DNA of 36,292 nucleotides from Telmatospirillum sp. (GTDB lineage Bacteria > Pseudomonadota > Alphaproteobacteria > Rhodospirillales > Magnetospirillaceae). Location of the stretch: assembly GCA_031291415.1 (NCBI GenBank), contig JARLJB010000294.1, positions 1-36,292 on the forward strand. The letters run 5' to 3'. The notes beneath the pieces are model-generated. The model ran no database searches. It saw only the letters and a list, made by a program, of their open reading frames with translations, and had not been told where the DNA came from. This document shows, in pieces, positions 16,663 to 24,891 of this stretch (position 1 is its first letter; each line of letters begins with the position of its first letter). The translations under genes were made by a program, and so were the position numbers.

Positions 16663-17384
16663 GATGCTTTGGTGCCGATATGCAGACAGGCGATGCCGAA
16701 CCCGAGGTTACGGTACCTTGCGTCGGCAAAACCGGCCTGCCTGATCAGGTCGCACATCGCCTCCTGATCGGGAAAGCGGCGGATGGATTCGATCAGATAG
16801 ACATAGGCGGCCGGCGCCCGGGCGATCCAGGCGCCGAGACGCGGGATGACCAGAAAGGAAAAGGCGTCGTAGAACGGCTTGATCAGCCAGTGCGGTTTGG
16901 AAAACTCCAGACACAAAAGCCGTCCGCCGGGTTTCAGAACCCGGTGCATTTCGGCCAGCGCCTGATCGAGATGCGTGACGTTGCGGATGCCAAACGAGAT
17001 CGTCAGAGTGTCCACCGATCCGTCGGCAAAGGGGATGGCCTCGCCTTCGCCGGCCAGCCAGGTGACCTGGGAGGTGTCGGACCGACGATGGCCGGCGGTC
17101 ATCATCGCCAGACTGGGATCGCAGACGACCACCAGGCGATCGGGGCCAGCCATTTTCGCGGCTACCTCACCAGTGCCGCCGGCGACGTCGACGACCACTT
17201 GCCCCGCTGCGGCACCCGCCGTCTTCACCAGGAGGCGTTTCCACAAACGATGAATGCCGAACGACATGACGTCGTTCATCAAGTCATAGCGGTCGGCAAT
17301 CGATGCGAACACGTCGCGGATGCGTTGGCGTCGCTCGTCGGGGGATACCTCGTGGAACCCGAAGCTGTTGTCGAGTTTTGTCAT
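16659..17384 (-). CDS. UbiE/MenG demethyl(mena)quinone C-methyltransferase
   Basis: A SAM-dependent methyltransferase for the last C-methylation in menaquinone synthesis (and in ubiquinone synthesis for UbiE proper). The 241-aa protein shows FGFHEVSPDERRQRIRDVFA, IADRYDLMNDVMSFG, SAM motif I VVDVAGGTGEVA, ISFGIRNV and LKPGGRLLCLEFSKP. The C-terminus, LGFGIACLHIGTKAS, departs from the usual TGGIVALHSGW of alphaproteobacterial UbiE, so a menaquinone-dedicated paralogue (MenG) is possible. The ATG at 17384 follows GCGAAGAAAAG; the longer frame is unsupported. It is the first gene of a two-gene operon with menE. Confidence 0.88.
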   Translation of the reverse strand: MTKLDNSFGFHEVSPDERRQRIRDVFASIADRYDLMNDVMSFGIHRLWKRLLVKTAGAAAGQVVVDVAGGTGEVAAKMAGPDRLVVVCDPSLAMMTAGHRRSDTSQVTWLAGEGEAIPFADGSVDTLTISFGIRNVTHLDQALAEMHRVLKPGGRLLCLEFSKPHWLIKPFYDAFSFLVIPRLGAWIARAPAAYVYLIESIRRFPDQEAMCDLIRQAGFADARYRNLGFGIACLHIGTKAS

Positions 17385-17742
17385 CTTTTCTTCGCGGTGG
17401 GATGGGAAAGGGGAAAATCCGAGGCACGGAAAACCGGTCGGCTTCCGAACCGGCCTTAGCCTGCCCGAAGCGACAGATCTGGGCAATTCCTTTTGCAGAC
17501 GGCGGTGAATTTTATGGCGAAGGGGCGGCCTCCACCTGATCGGCGGAACCCGTCGACAAAACAGATATACCCATAACCAGCGGTGATAAAGAAATCATAA
17601 AATTCAATTTAAACGACATAATTCGAATGATATTCCGAATTGTAAATGTATTTACTAAAATAGTTCGAGCTATATTTGACAACCGTGTAAATGGTAACTA
17701 AGACAGCAAATACAATCTGTGTCTTGTGCCGTGGGGGTCGCA
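17385..17742. promoter_or_regulatory. AT-rich divergent spacer between ubiE/menG and the chemoreceptor gene
   Basis: The stretch 17570-17710 is much AT-richer than the coding DNA. On the + strand a TTGACA at 17676-17681 could be a -35 for the chemoreceptor gene, but the matching -10 17 bp later (TAAGAC) is poor. No ORF was recognised here. Confidence 0.3.
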
Positions 17743-19767
17743 ATGGGTCAGAATGTTCTGGATGGGCTGGCCTCGAAGGCCCGGATCGGCGCAAGAATCT
17801 CTGGCGGCTTCTGTCTCGTTCTTCTGTTGCTTTGCATCGTCGGAGCTATCGGCGTCAGTGGATTGCAAGGCAGCGAACACGCTTACAAGGACTATGCCGA
17901 GGTTGCTTCGGAGATCAATCAGGCGCAGTCCATCGGTGCCGATGTCACGGAAATCCGCCGGCTGCAGCGCGGTTACTACTACACCGGCAGCGAAAGTGAA
18001 CTGGCGCAGATCCGCGACCGGATGGGTGGGCTTCGCCAGAAGATCGCCGATGCCTTGAAAATGGCGGTTAACCCGGATCGGCGGCGGGCTCTCGAAACGA
18101 TTTCGGTCAATTTTGAAAAGTACATTGGCGGGATCGAAAAGATCGTGACCGGCAAGACTTTGCTGCAAAAGCTGGCCAGTGACGAGATTGAACCGTCCGG
18201 ACTGGCCATGCAAAACAAGATTTCCGCCGTCATGGAGGCCGCGGCCAAAGCGGGCAATCACGCTGTTGCCGCCCAGGCGGGGTTCGTCCTGCAGGCGGTT
18301 CAGTCAGCCCGCATCGGAGCCGACCGTTTTTTCGTCCGGGGCGAGGCCGCCTTTGCCGAAAACACCAGGACCGCTCTGACCGGCGTCGACAAGGCGCTTG
18401 ACGAACTGGTCCGTAATGCGCCGGAAGAGCCGACAATGGGCGATGTCCGTAAGGCCAAAGAGAGCTTTGCGGTGGCGTTTGATCGATATGTCGTGGCATC
18501 TGACGAGACACGGGGTCTTTTTTCCGGCGGTCTGACCGATTGGGGGCGGGCCATGGGCAAAGGAGCGGTGGACATCGAGCGTTCGGCCGCTTCTGAATTG
18601 GCCGCGCGGACGACACGTACGTCGGCGTTGATCGCCTCGGCCGTCAACTGGTCTCTCGGGCTGTCCATCGCCGCCTTGTTGGTCGGCGTTGTTTTGGCTT
18701 GGACAATATCGAGCAGTATTATCCGTCCCCTGCGCGGAATGACGGCAACCATGGATCGTTTGGCGTCGGGCGATCGGAGTGTGGAAATTCCCGGCCTGGC
18801 CAACCGAGATGAAATCGGCGACATGAGCCGGGCTGTCCAGGTTTTCAAGGACAATGCCATCCGTATGGAGACCTTGCAGGCATCACAAGCCGAGGCCGAG
18901 AAACAGGCGGAAGTCTCGCGCCGGGACGCGTTGCTGGCGCTGGCCGACGATTTCGAGGGGCAGGTCAGGGGCGTGGTTCAGGAGGTGGCGAGCGACGCCA
19001 ACCATCTGCAGCTAACGGCCGGATCGCTCAGTGCCGTTTCGGAAGCCGCATCGACGCGATCGACCGCGGTCGCGGCGGCTGCTGAACAAGCTTCGTCCAA
19101 TGTCGAAACGGTAGCCTCGGCGGCGGAGGAACTGGCCGCGTCGATCCGCGAGATCAGCCAACAGGTCGGCCGTTCGGCCAGCATGTCGCAGGCGGCGGTC
19201 GGCGAGGCCGAACGAACGAACCAGATCGTCACCAGTCTGGCCGAGGCGGCGCATCGGATCGGGGACGTCGTCAAACTGATCGCCGATATCGCGAGCCAAA
19301 CGAATCTGCTGGCTTTGAACGCCACCATCGAGGCGGCGCGCGCCGGCGAAGCGGGCAAAGGTTTTGCCGTGGTGGCCGGCGAGGTCAAGAATCTGGCCAA
19401 TCAGACCGCGCATGCCACCGAAGAAATCGGCGAACAGGTCGAGAGTATCCAGTCAGCGACAAGGGACGCGGTGCATGCCATTGGCGAGATCAGCAAGACG
19501 ATCTCGGAGATCAATCAAGTGGGGACGGCGATTGCCTCGGCTGTCGAGGAGCAGGGGGCCGCGACTCAGGAAATCGCCCGCAATGTCCAGCAGGCAGCGG
19601 CCGGAACGCGCGACGTCACCATGAATATCGGCGGTGTGCAGCAGTCCGCAACGGAAGCCGGCGATGGCGCCGGTCAGGTACTGGAGGCGGCGCGGGACCT
19701 GTCCCGGCAGACCGAATTGCTCAACACGCAGGTGGAGCTTTTCGTAGAACACATTCGAGCTCGCTGA
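17743..19767 (+). CDS. Methyl-accepting chemotaxis protein with HBM-type sensor domain
   Basis: A 674-aa inner-membrane chemoreceptor. Order of parts: a first membrane segment ([20 protein letters not shown], about residues 22-42), a long helical periplasmic region of about 250 residues of the helical bimodular (HBM) type, a second membrane segment ([18 protein letters not shown]), a HAMP linker starting at [14 protein letters not shown], and the signalling coiled coil with the hairpin tip [20 protein letters not shown] followed by [17 protein letters not shown] receptors sense organic acids and related small molecules; the ligand here is unknown. The ATG at 17743 follows GTGGGGGTC. A diguanylate cyclase gene follows on the same strand after about 100 bp. 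Confidence 0.92.
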   Translation: MGQNVLDGLASKARIGARISGGFCLVLLLLCIVGAIGVSGLQGSEHAYKDYAEVASEINQAQSIGADVTEIRRLQRGYYYTGSESELAQIRDRMGGLRQKIADALKMAVNPDRRRALETISVNFEKYIGGIEKIVTGKTLLQKLASDEIEPSGLAMQNKISAVMEAAAKAGNHAVAAQAGFVLQAVQSARIGADRFFVRGEAAFAENTRTALTGVDKALDELVRNAPEEPTMGDVRKAKESFAVAFDRYVVASDETRGLFSGGLTDWGRAMGKGAVDIERSAASELAARTTRTSALIASAVNWSLGLSIAALLVGVVLAWTISSSIIRPLRGMTATMDRLASGDRSVEIPGLANRDEIGDMSRAVQVFKDNAIRMETLQASQAEAEKQAEVSRRDALLALADDFEGQVRGVVQEVASDANHLQLTAGSLSAVSEAASTRSTAVAAAAEQASSNVETVASAAEELAASIREISQQVGRSASMSQAAVGEAERTNQIVTSLAEAAHRIGDVVKLIADIASQTNLLALNATIEAARAGEAGKGFAVVAGEVKNLANQTAHATEEIGEQVESIQSATRDAVHAIGEISKTISEINQVGTAIASAVEEQGAATQEIARNVQQAAAGTRDVTMNIGGVQQSATEAGDGAGQVLEAARDLSRQTELLNTQVELFVEHIRAR

Positions 19768-19868
19768 CTTAATCTCATTAATTGAATATCTTAGATCGTA
19801 ATATAAAATAAAAAGACCGATCTACCATTTCCCGGTATGCTCGTTTGGGACTGACGCTGGGAGAACGG

Positions 19869-20576
19869 ATGCGCACGGCATTCAAGATAGCGGTTGTCTA
19901 CTTTCTGGTCTCGGTGGTCTGGGTGGGCGGATCCGATTGGGCTTTGGCGAGGTTGTTTCCAAAAATCTTTCCGACGATCAGTCTTTACAAAGGCTGGGGT
20001 TTTGTGCTGATGACCTCGCTTTTGCTGTTCCTTTTGCTGCGCAACGAGAATCGCAAACGAGACGAGGTTGAGCGCGCATTACGCCAGCATGCCATCCACG
20101 ATTCGCTGACCGGCCTGCTCAATCGTTCCTGCTTCATGGAAACACTGGAAAAAGCGATTGCCCAGGCCGAGCGTGACGACGCGTCCATCGGCGTGATCTT
20201 TTTCGATCTCGACGGCTTCAAAGAGGTGAATGACCAGCTTGGTCACGATGCCGGCGACCGGTTGCTGATCGAGGTTGGCCAGAGAGTCCTTGGCCTGATC
20301 CGCAGCGCCGATAGCGCCGCTCGATTCGGAGGCGACGAGTTTGTGTTGCTGGTCCGCGGCGATTCCGATGGCGTTGCCGCATTGGCCTGGCGTCTGCTCG
20401 AGGCGATGCGGAGGCCTTTCATACTGGACGGATCGGAGATCCATGTGAGCACCAGCGTCGGTTATGCTCTTTACCCCGACGATGGGCAGAAAAGTACTCA
20501 GCTTTTGCGGGCCGCCGACATGGCGATGTATCACGTCAAGGGCAACGTCGAAGCGGCGCGATCGGTGTCAATCTAG
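19869..20576 (+). CDS. Membrane-anchored diguanylate cyclase (GGDEF)
   Basis: A 235-aa protein with two N-terminal membrane segments (KIAVVYFLVSVVWVGG and WGFVLMTSLLLFLLLR), a short linker helix, and one GGDEF domain starting at HDSLTGLLNR. The active site RFGGDEF is intact, and an RSAD five residues before it fits the product-inhibition I-site, so c-di-GMP synthesis with feedback control is expected. There is no PAS or other cytoplasmic sensor. The ATG at 19869 follows GGGAGAACGG; an upstream TTG at 19845 is less likely. It follows the chemoreceptor on the same strand, suggesting linked control of motility and surface behaviour. Confidence 0.9.
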   Translation: MRTAFKIAVVYFLVSVVWVGGSDWALARLFPKIFPTISLYKGWGFVLMTSLLLFLLLRNENRKRDEVERALRQHAIHDSLTGLLNRSCFMETLEKAIAQAERDDASIGVIFFDLDGFKEVNDQLGHDAGDRLLIEVGQRVLGLIRSADSAARFGGDEFVLLVRGDSDGVAALAWRLLEAMRRPFILDGSEIHVSTSVGYALYPDDGQKSTQLLRAADMAMYHVKGNVEAARSVSI

Positions 20577-20596
20577 TATTCAGAATGGTTCGCCGC

Positions 20597-20683
20597 TCCA
20601 CCCCACCCCCAACCCCTCCCCATCGAGGGGAGGGGAGTAAACTGAGGCTCCCTCCCCCTTGTGGGGAGGGCAGGCGTGGGGGA
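20597..20683. repeat. CCCCTCCCC-type double-hairpin repeat (family C), copy 2
   Basis: It has the same design as 6538-6619: CCCCTCCCC-atcga-GGGGAGGGG followed by CCCTCCCC-cttgt-GGGGAGGG within CCACCCC/GGCGTGGGGG outer arms. It lies between the convergent diguanylate cyclase and secreted-protein genes. Confidence 0.85.
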
Positions 20684-20707
20684 GACAATGGTCCAGAGTC
20701 GCGGCGG

Positions 20708-21196
20708 TCACTGTGGCGGTTTGGCCGGCACGGGGTGAAACGGTGTGTTGCAGGTCGGGACATTAGGATAATACCCGGCAGGATTGTCGCAGTAATACCA
20801 CATCGGGGGCTGTGTGGCGGGCGGCGGAGGCTGTTGGATGACAGTCGGAGTGCCGGGGACGACGACAGGCGCCGGCGGGACGACCACGACAGGCTCGGCA
20901 AAAGCCAAGCCGGAGACGGTAAGGGGATAGGGGTAGACCGGCGCGTCGTAATAATACCAAGTGCCGCCGACGACCCACCACCAGCCCGATCGACCGTTGT
21001 GCAACTCGTGACGCCAGCCACCGGTTCGCCAGACCCTGAGATCTTCTCTGGCGAATCGACGGACGTCATGTTCGTGGAATTCGTGGAACCCACGATGGCC
21101 GTGTTCTTGCGCAAGAGCCGAAGACGGCATCATGAACAAAATGCTCATGGACAGGGACAGGATACCCAAAGAAACAGCTGTGACTGCCGATTTCAT
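20708..21196 (-). CDS. Small secreted Pro-rich protein with C-terminal WYYC motif
   Basis: A 162-aa protein with a signal peptide: start MKSAVTAVSLGILSLSMSIL, then MMPSSALA as a probable cleavage site. The mature N-terminus is His-rich (EHGHRGFHEFHEHD), followed by aromatic segments (GWWWVVGGTWYYYDAPVYPY), a Pro/Val-rich linker and the end block MWYYCDNPAGYYPNVPTC. That block is shared with the protein at 1778-2146. The His-rich stretch might bind metal, but no function is established. The ATG at 21196 is chosen because it opens the signal peptide; an upstream extension to 21367 is unsupported. It is convergent with the diguanylate cyclase gene. Confidence 0.72.
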   Translation of the reverse strand: MKSAVTAVSLGILSLSMSILFMMPSSALAQEHGHRGFHEFHEHDVRRFAREDLRVWRTGGWRHELHNGRSGWWWVVGGTWYYYDAPVYPYPLTVSGLAFAEPVVVVPPAPVVVPGTPTVIQQPPPPATQPPMWYYCDNPAGYYPNVPTCNTPFHPVPAKPPQ

Positions 21197-21317
21197 ACGC
21201 ACTGTCGTGTTCTCTATTGTCGCGGAAATTTCGAGGTTATCGCTCCAAAACAGTATGCGGAATGGTTGTCGTAATGATGTCTCTTGTGTTTCAGAATATT
21301 TCGCCGACCCTCGCCCC

Positions 21318-21326
21318 GAAAGACCG
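21318..21326. repeat. Left flanking direct repeat (target duplication) of the MITE-like element
   Basis: GAAAGACCG occurs here and again at 21502-21510, bracketing the inverted-repeat element. One extra G (21327) lies between this copy and the left inverted repeat. Confidence 0.55.
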
Positions 21327-21327
21327 G

Positions 21328-21501
21328 CAGGGCAATCGGGTGAACGCGATTGCCCTGAATTGTTCATTGTTCCTCAGGCGCCGGGCGCCGGCATCCGCCG
21401 GCTGGGCTCTCCTCCGCTACCGCTCCGCACCGCTCAACGCGCCAACGCGTTGGAATAGGGCCTGAAACAAACAGCCATCGCGCGTTCACCCGATTGCCCT
21501 G
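21328..21501. mobile_element. MITE-like element with 21-bp terminal inverted repeats
   Basis: The 21 bases from 21328 (starting CAGGGCAATCGGGTG) are the exact reverse complement of 21481-21501 (ending CCGATTGCCCTG). The 174-bp unit has no credible ORF and is flanked by the 9-bp direct repeat GAAAGACCG. The left end also folds on itself (CAGGGCAATC / GATTGCCCTG). A non-autonomous element or a deleted insertion sequence fits; 9-bp duplications are known for several families, including IS1 and some IS4 members. It occupies most of the spacer before cimA. Confidence 0.7.
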
Positions 21502-21510
21502 GAAAGACCG
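21502..21510. repeat. Right flanking direct repeat of the MITE-like element
   Basis: The second copy of GAAAGACCG follows directly after the right inverted repeat, as expected for a target duplication. Confidence 0.55.
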
Positions 21511-21575
21511 CTCTTGCATCTTGAGCCGCCGGCCGCGATGAGGCATGCTCATCCCCTTTCATTGGATGGGCGGGC

Positions 21576-23171
21576 ATGAGCGACAAACGGGTCTATCTCT
21601 ACGACAGCACCCTGCGCGACGGAGCGCAAACGCAAGGCGTCGATTTCAGCTCTGCCGACAAGATCGCCATTGTTCACGAACTCGACCGTTTGGGGGTCGA
21701 TTACATTGAAGGCGGGTGGCCTGGCGCCAATCCGACCGACGACGCTTTTTTTGCCGAGGCGCCGACACTTTCGCGGGCGCGGCTTTCGGCGTTCGGTATG
21801 ACCCGAAGAGCCGGGCGTTCGGCTGAGAACGATCCCGGATTGCAGGCGCTGCTGGTGCCGTCGGTGTCAGTCATTACCGTTGTCGGCAAAACCTGGGATT
21901 TTCAAGTTTCCGTGGCGCTGGGCGTGGAACTCGACGAAAACCTGCGGATGATCGCCGAGTCGGTGGCACATCTACGGACACGGGTTGCCGAGGTTATCTT
22001 CGACGCCGAACATTTTTTCGATGGCTACCGGGCCAATCCCCAGTATGCCCTGTCCTGCATCAAGGCCGCCTACGAGGCCGGTGCCCGATGGGTGGTGCTG
22101 TGCGATACCAACGGGGGGCTTCTGCCGCACGACGTCGAGACGATTGTCGGAGACGCGGCCAAGACGGTGCCGGGCAGCCACTTGGGTATCCATTGCCATA
22201 ACGATTCGGACAACGCGGTTGCCAATTCACTGGCGGCCGTCCGGGCTGGCGTCCGGCAAGTCCAGGGGACGCTGAACGGTCTCGGCGAACGTTGCGGCAA
22301 TGCCAATCTGATCTCGGTCATTCCCAATCTCGTTTTGAAGATGGGCTATGAGACCGGGATCTCTGCCGCCGATCTGACTAAACTCACCCATGTTTCGAGA
22401 GCGCTCGACGAACGGCTGAACCGTGCACCCAATCGGCATGCCGCCTATGTCGGCGAGTCGGCGTTCGCCCATAAGGGGGGGCTGCATGTTTCCGCGGTCG
22501 AAAAAGATCCCCGCTGCTACGAGCATGTCGTCCCGGAGCTGGTCGGCAACCGCCGTCATATCGTGGTGTCCGATCAGGCTGGGCGGTCCAATATCCTGGC
22601 CCGTTTCCGCGAAATCGGTTTCGATATCGATCCGTCGGACCCGAAGATCGGTCACCTGATCGAAGAGGTGAAACTGCGCGAGTTCAACGGTTACGCCTAT
22701 GACGGGGCGGAAGCCAGTTTCGAGCTTTTGGCGCGTCGTGTCCTCGAGGGATTGCCTGAACTTTTCCGTATCCACAGCTTCCGGGTCATCGACGAGCGTC
22801 GCTGGAACAGCAAGAACGAGTTGATCACCCTTTCGGAAGCCACCATCAAGGCCGAGGTCGGTGGGGACTTGCTGATGACCGTGGCGGAAGGCAATGGTCC
22901 GGTCAGCGCTTTGGACGCCGCATTGCGCAAGGTTCTGACGCCGGTCTTTCCACAGTTGGCTGATCTGCGTCTGGTCGATTACAAGGTCCGCATTCTCGAT
23001 CCCAAGGCTGCAACCGCGGCGGTGACGCGGGTGATGATCGAAAGTGCCGACCGTCATGGCGAGCGCTGGTGTACGGTTGGCGTTTCGGCCAACGTCATTG
23101 ACGCTTCCTTCAACGCCTTGCACGACAGCATCACCTACAAGCTGTTGCGGGACGGCGTGACCCAAGGATAA
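21576..23171 (+). CDS. cimA: (R)-Citramalate synthase
   Basis: It condenses pyruvate with acetyl-CoA to citramalate, the threonine-independent entry to isoleucine. The 531-aa protein has the alpha-isopropylmalate/homocitrate synthase barrel: YDSTLRDGAQTQG with metal and catalytic residues at the N-terminus, HCHNDSDNAVANSLAAVRAG with the His ligands, and GTLNGLGERCGNANL. The C-terminal part has the LeuA-type allosteric domain (DYKVRILDPKAATAAVTRV). The length and the GGWPGANPTDD segment match the long CimA group rather than LeuA. The ATG at 21576 follows GGATGGGCGGGC. trmJ starts four bases after its stop, and a MITE-like element lies just upstream, which may have replaced or moved the original promoter. 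Confidence 0.9.
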   Translation: MSDKRVYLYDSTLRDGAQTQGVDFSSADKIAIVHELDRLGVDYIEGGWPGANPTDDAFFAEAPTLSRARLSAFGMTRRAGRSAENDPGLQALLVPSVSVITVVGKTWDFQVSVALGVELDENLRMIAESVAHLRTRVAEVIFDAEHFFDGYRANPQYALSCIKAAYEAGARWVVLCDTNGGLLPHDVETIVGDAAKTVPGSHLGIHCHNDSDNAVANSLAAVRAGVRQVQGTLNGLGERCGNANLISVIPNLVLKMGYETGISAADLTKLTHVSRALDERLNRAPNRHAAYVGESAFAHKGGLHVSAVEKDPRCYEHVVPELVGNRRHIVVSDQAGRSNILARFREIGFDIDPSDPKIGHLIEEVKLREFNGYAYDGAEASFELLARRVLEGLPELFRIHSFRVIDERRWNSKNELITLSEATIKAEVGGDLLMTVAEGNGPVSALDAALRKVLTPVFPQLADLRLVDYKVRILDPKAATAAVTRVMIESADRHGERWCTVGVSANVIDASFNALHDSITYKLLRDGVTQG

Positions 23172-23175
23172 TGGA

Positions 23176-23952
23176 ATGGTAGTGACAGAGGTAACCCCGT
23201 CGGCTGAGAAGCCGGCGGTCATATTGGTTCGTCCGCAGCTTGCCGAAAACATCGGAACGACGACAAGGGCGATGCTCAATTGCGGCCTCACCGAATTGCG
23301 CCTGGTCGCCCCCAGGGAAGATTGGTTGAGCGAGCGGGCTATCGCCGCCTCGTCAGGGGCCGACGCCCTGCTGCGGGCGGCCCAAAGGTTCGACACCACC
23401 GAGGAGGCGATCACCGATCTTCATCGGATTTATGCGACGACGGCGCGAAACCGATTCATGGTCAAACCGGTGGTCACGCCGCGGCAGGCCGCTGCCGAAC
23501 TGCGCCAGCATATCGTCGACGGTTCGCGGTGCGGCGTGCTTTTCGGACCCGAGCGGACAGGATTGGAAAATGACGATGTTGCGTTGGCCGACGTCGTCAT
23601 TACGGTGCCGCTCAATCCGGACTATTGTTCTCTCAATTTGGCGCAGTCGGTTCTGCTGGTTGCCTATGAGTGGTTCCAGGCCGGCGATCCGGCCGCCCCT
23701 CGGGCGATGACCAAGGGGGCGACGCCGGTGGCAGTCAAGAAGGACCTGGTTGGGCTGTTCGAGCATCTGGAGCGCGAGCTTGATGACTGTGGTTTCTTTC
23801 GTGTCGCTGAAAAACGTCCGGTCATGGTGCGCAATATCCGCAACATGTTCGAGCGGGCGGATCTGACCCAGCAGGAGGTTCGGACCTTGCACGGCATCGT
23901 CCATGAACTGGTGACATGGCGTCGAAAGAAAGCGGAAGCGGAGGAAGCATGA
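23176..23952 (+). CDS. trmJ: TrmJ-type tRNA 2'-O-methyltransferase (SPOUT)
   Basis: By family it methylates the 2'-OH of residue 32 in tRNA using SAM. The 258-aa protein has the SPOUT signatures: VRPQLAENIGTTTRAMLNCG with the catalytic Arg and Asn near the N-terminus, VLFGPERTGLENDDVALAD, and the knot-forming VPLNPDYCSLNLAQSVLLVAYE. The C-terminal tail (FFRVAEKRPVMVRNIRNMFERADL) is the usual TrmJ extension. The ATG at 23176 is four bases after the cimA stop, and the stop overlaps the bluB start as ATGA, so the three genes form one operon. LasT-like relatives of unknown target are the only real alternative. Confidence 0.88.
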   Translation: MVVTEVTPSAEKPAVILVRPQLAENIGTTTRAMLNCGLTELRLVAPREDWLSERAIAASSGADALLRAAQRFDTTEEAITDLHRIYATTARNRFMVKPVVTPRQAAAELRQHIVDGSRCGVLFGPERTGLENDDVALADVVITVPLNPDYCSLNLAQSVLLVAYEWFQAGDPAAPRAMTKGATPVAVKKDLVGLFEHLERELDDCGFFRVAEKRPVMVRNIRNMFERADLTQQEVRTLHGIVHELVTWRRKKAEAEEA

Positions 23953-24602
23953 CGGCGTCCGGGGCGACACCACCGAAATTCGATCAACTATTCCGCCATG
24001 ATTTCGAACAGCTTCTAGTCTGGCGCCGCGACGTCAGGCATTTTCGGCGCGATCCCGTCGACGGAGCGCTGATCGAACGGCTCATCGCCATGGCCTGTCT
24101 GTCTCCCTCGGTCGGGAATAGTCAGCCCTGGCGTTTTGTCCGGATTACCGACCTGGATCGGCGGGCCGCGGTCCGGGCCAATTTCGCCGAATGCAATGCC
24201 GAGGCGCTGCAGTGCTACCATGGCGAGCGGGCGCGCCTTTACGCCGATCTGAAGCTGGCCGGGTTGGACGATGCGCCGGAACATCTGGCGGTCTTTTGCG
24301 ATCATGGGTCGGACACCGGACATGGTCTGGGCAGCCGGACGATGCCGGAGACCAAAAATTTCTCGGTGGTTGCCGCAGTCTATACCCTGTGGCTGGCGGC
24401 CCGTATTTTTGGTCTGGGAGTCGGCTGGGTGTCCATCCTTGACCCCGAGCGCGTTCGGGCCAGCCTCGATGTTCCCGAGGAGTGGTCTTTGATCGCTTAT
24501 CTCTGTATCGGCAAGCCGGTCGAAGAAAGCGACGAGCCCGAGTTGGTGCGTCTGGGTTGGCAGGAACGGGAAGCCTTCGAAAAGGTCCTGTTCCGGCGCT
24601 GA
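23949..24602 (+). CDS. bluB: 5,6-Dimethylbenzimidazole synthase (BluB)
   Basis: An oxygen-dependent, flavin-destroying member of the nitroreductase fold that converts reduced FMN to the lower ligand of cobalamin. The 217-aa protein shows RRDVRHFRRDPVD, SPSVGNSQPWRFV, a central LAVFCDHGSDTGHGLG, the TMPETKNFSVVAAVYTLWLA segment and GLGVGWVSILDPERV, which together mark BluB rather than ordinary nitroreductases. The ATG at 23949 overlaps the trmJ stop and has GAGGAAG just upstream; a longer start at 23916 inside trmJ is less likely. Its place behind cimA and trmJ, apart from other cobalamin genes, is unusual. A strong terminator follows at 24686-24717. Confidence 0.85.
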   Translation: MTASGATPPKFDQLFRHDFEQLLVWRRDVRHFRRDPVDGALIERLIAMACLSPSVGNSQPWRFVRITDLDRRAAVRANFAECNAEALQCYHGERARLYADLKLAGLDDAPEHLAVFCDHGSDTGHGLGSRTMPETKNFSVVAAVYTLWLAARIFGLGVGWVSILDPERVRASLDVPEEWSLIAYLCIGKPVEESDEPELVRLGWQEREAFEKVLFRR

Positions 24603-24685
24603 AACACGATCTGGTCGATTATCAAACAACCAGATAAGTTGGCGCGGCCGCGCCGTCGTGACATCTGATCATTGTCGTGGAAATG

Positions 24686-24717
24686 ACACCCCCTTGCCCG
24701 CAAGGGGGTGTTTTTTT
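24686..24717 (+). terminator. Rho-independent terminator after bluB
   Basis: A stem ACACCCCCTTGC / GCAAGGGGGTGT with a minimal loop, followed by TTTTTTT. It closes the cimA-trmJ-bluB operon and separates it from the pnt genes. Confidence 0.92.
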
Positions 24718-24749
24718 GCCTTTGGCGTAACCATTTCTCGTTTGCAGTT

Positions 24750-24791
24750 AAGCCGCTGTTCCGAATTGGCGCATTTATTACGGAACGGCTT
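24750..24791 (+). promoter_or_regulatory. Stem-loop upstream of pntAA
   Basis: AAGCCGCTGTTCCG and CGGAACGGCTT pair over 11 bp with a three-base bulge, around a loop of 17 bases. It lies about 100 bp before the pntAA start. It may be a leader structure or a protein-binding palindrome; no known riboswitch was recognised. Confidence 0.3.
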
Positions 24792-24891
24792 CTTAGTAAA
24801 AATCTGGCGTCGCCAAAGCGCTTGGCAAATCAGCTTCACAGGGTATTCTGGGGCACGCCATGATAAAGACGTCAAGAAGAGGGTAAACTTG

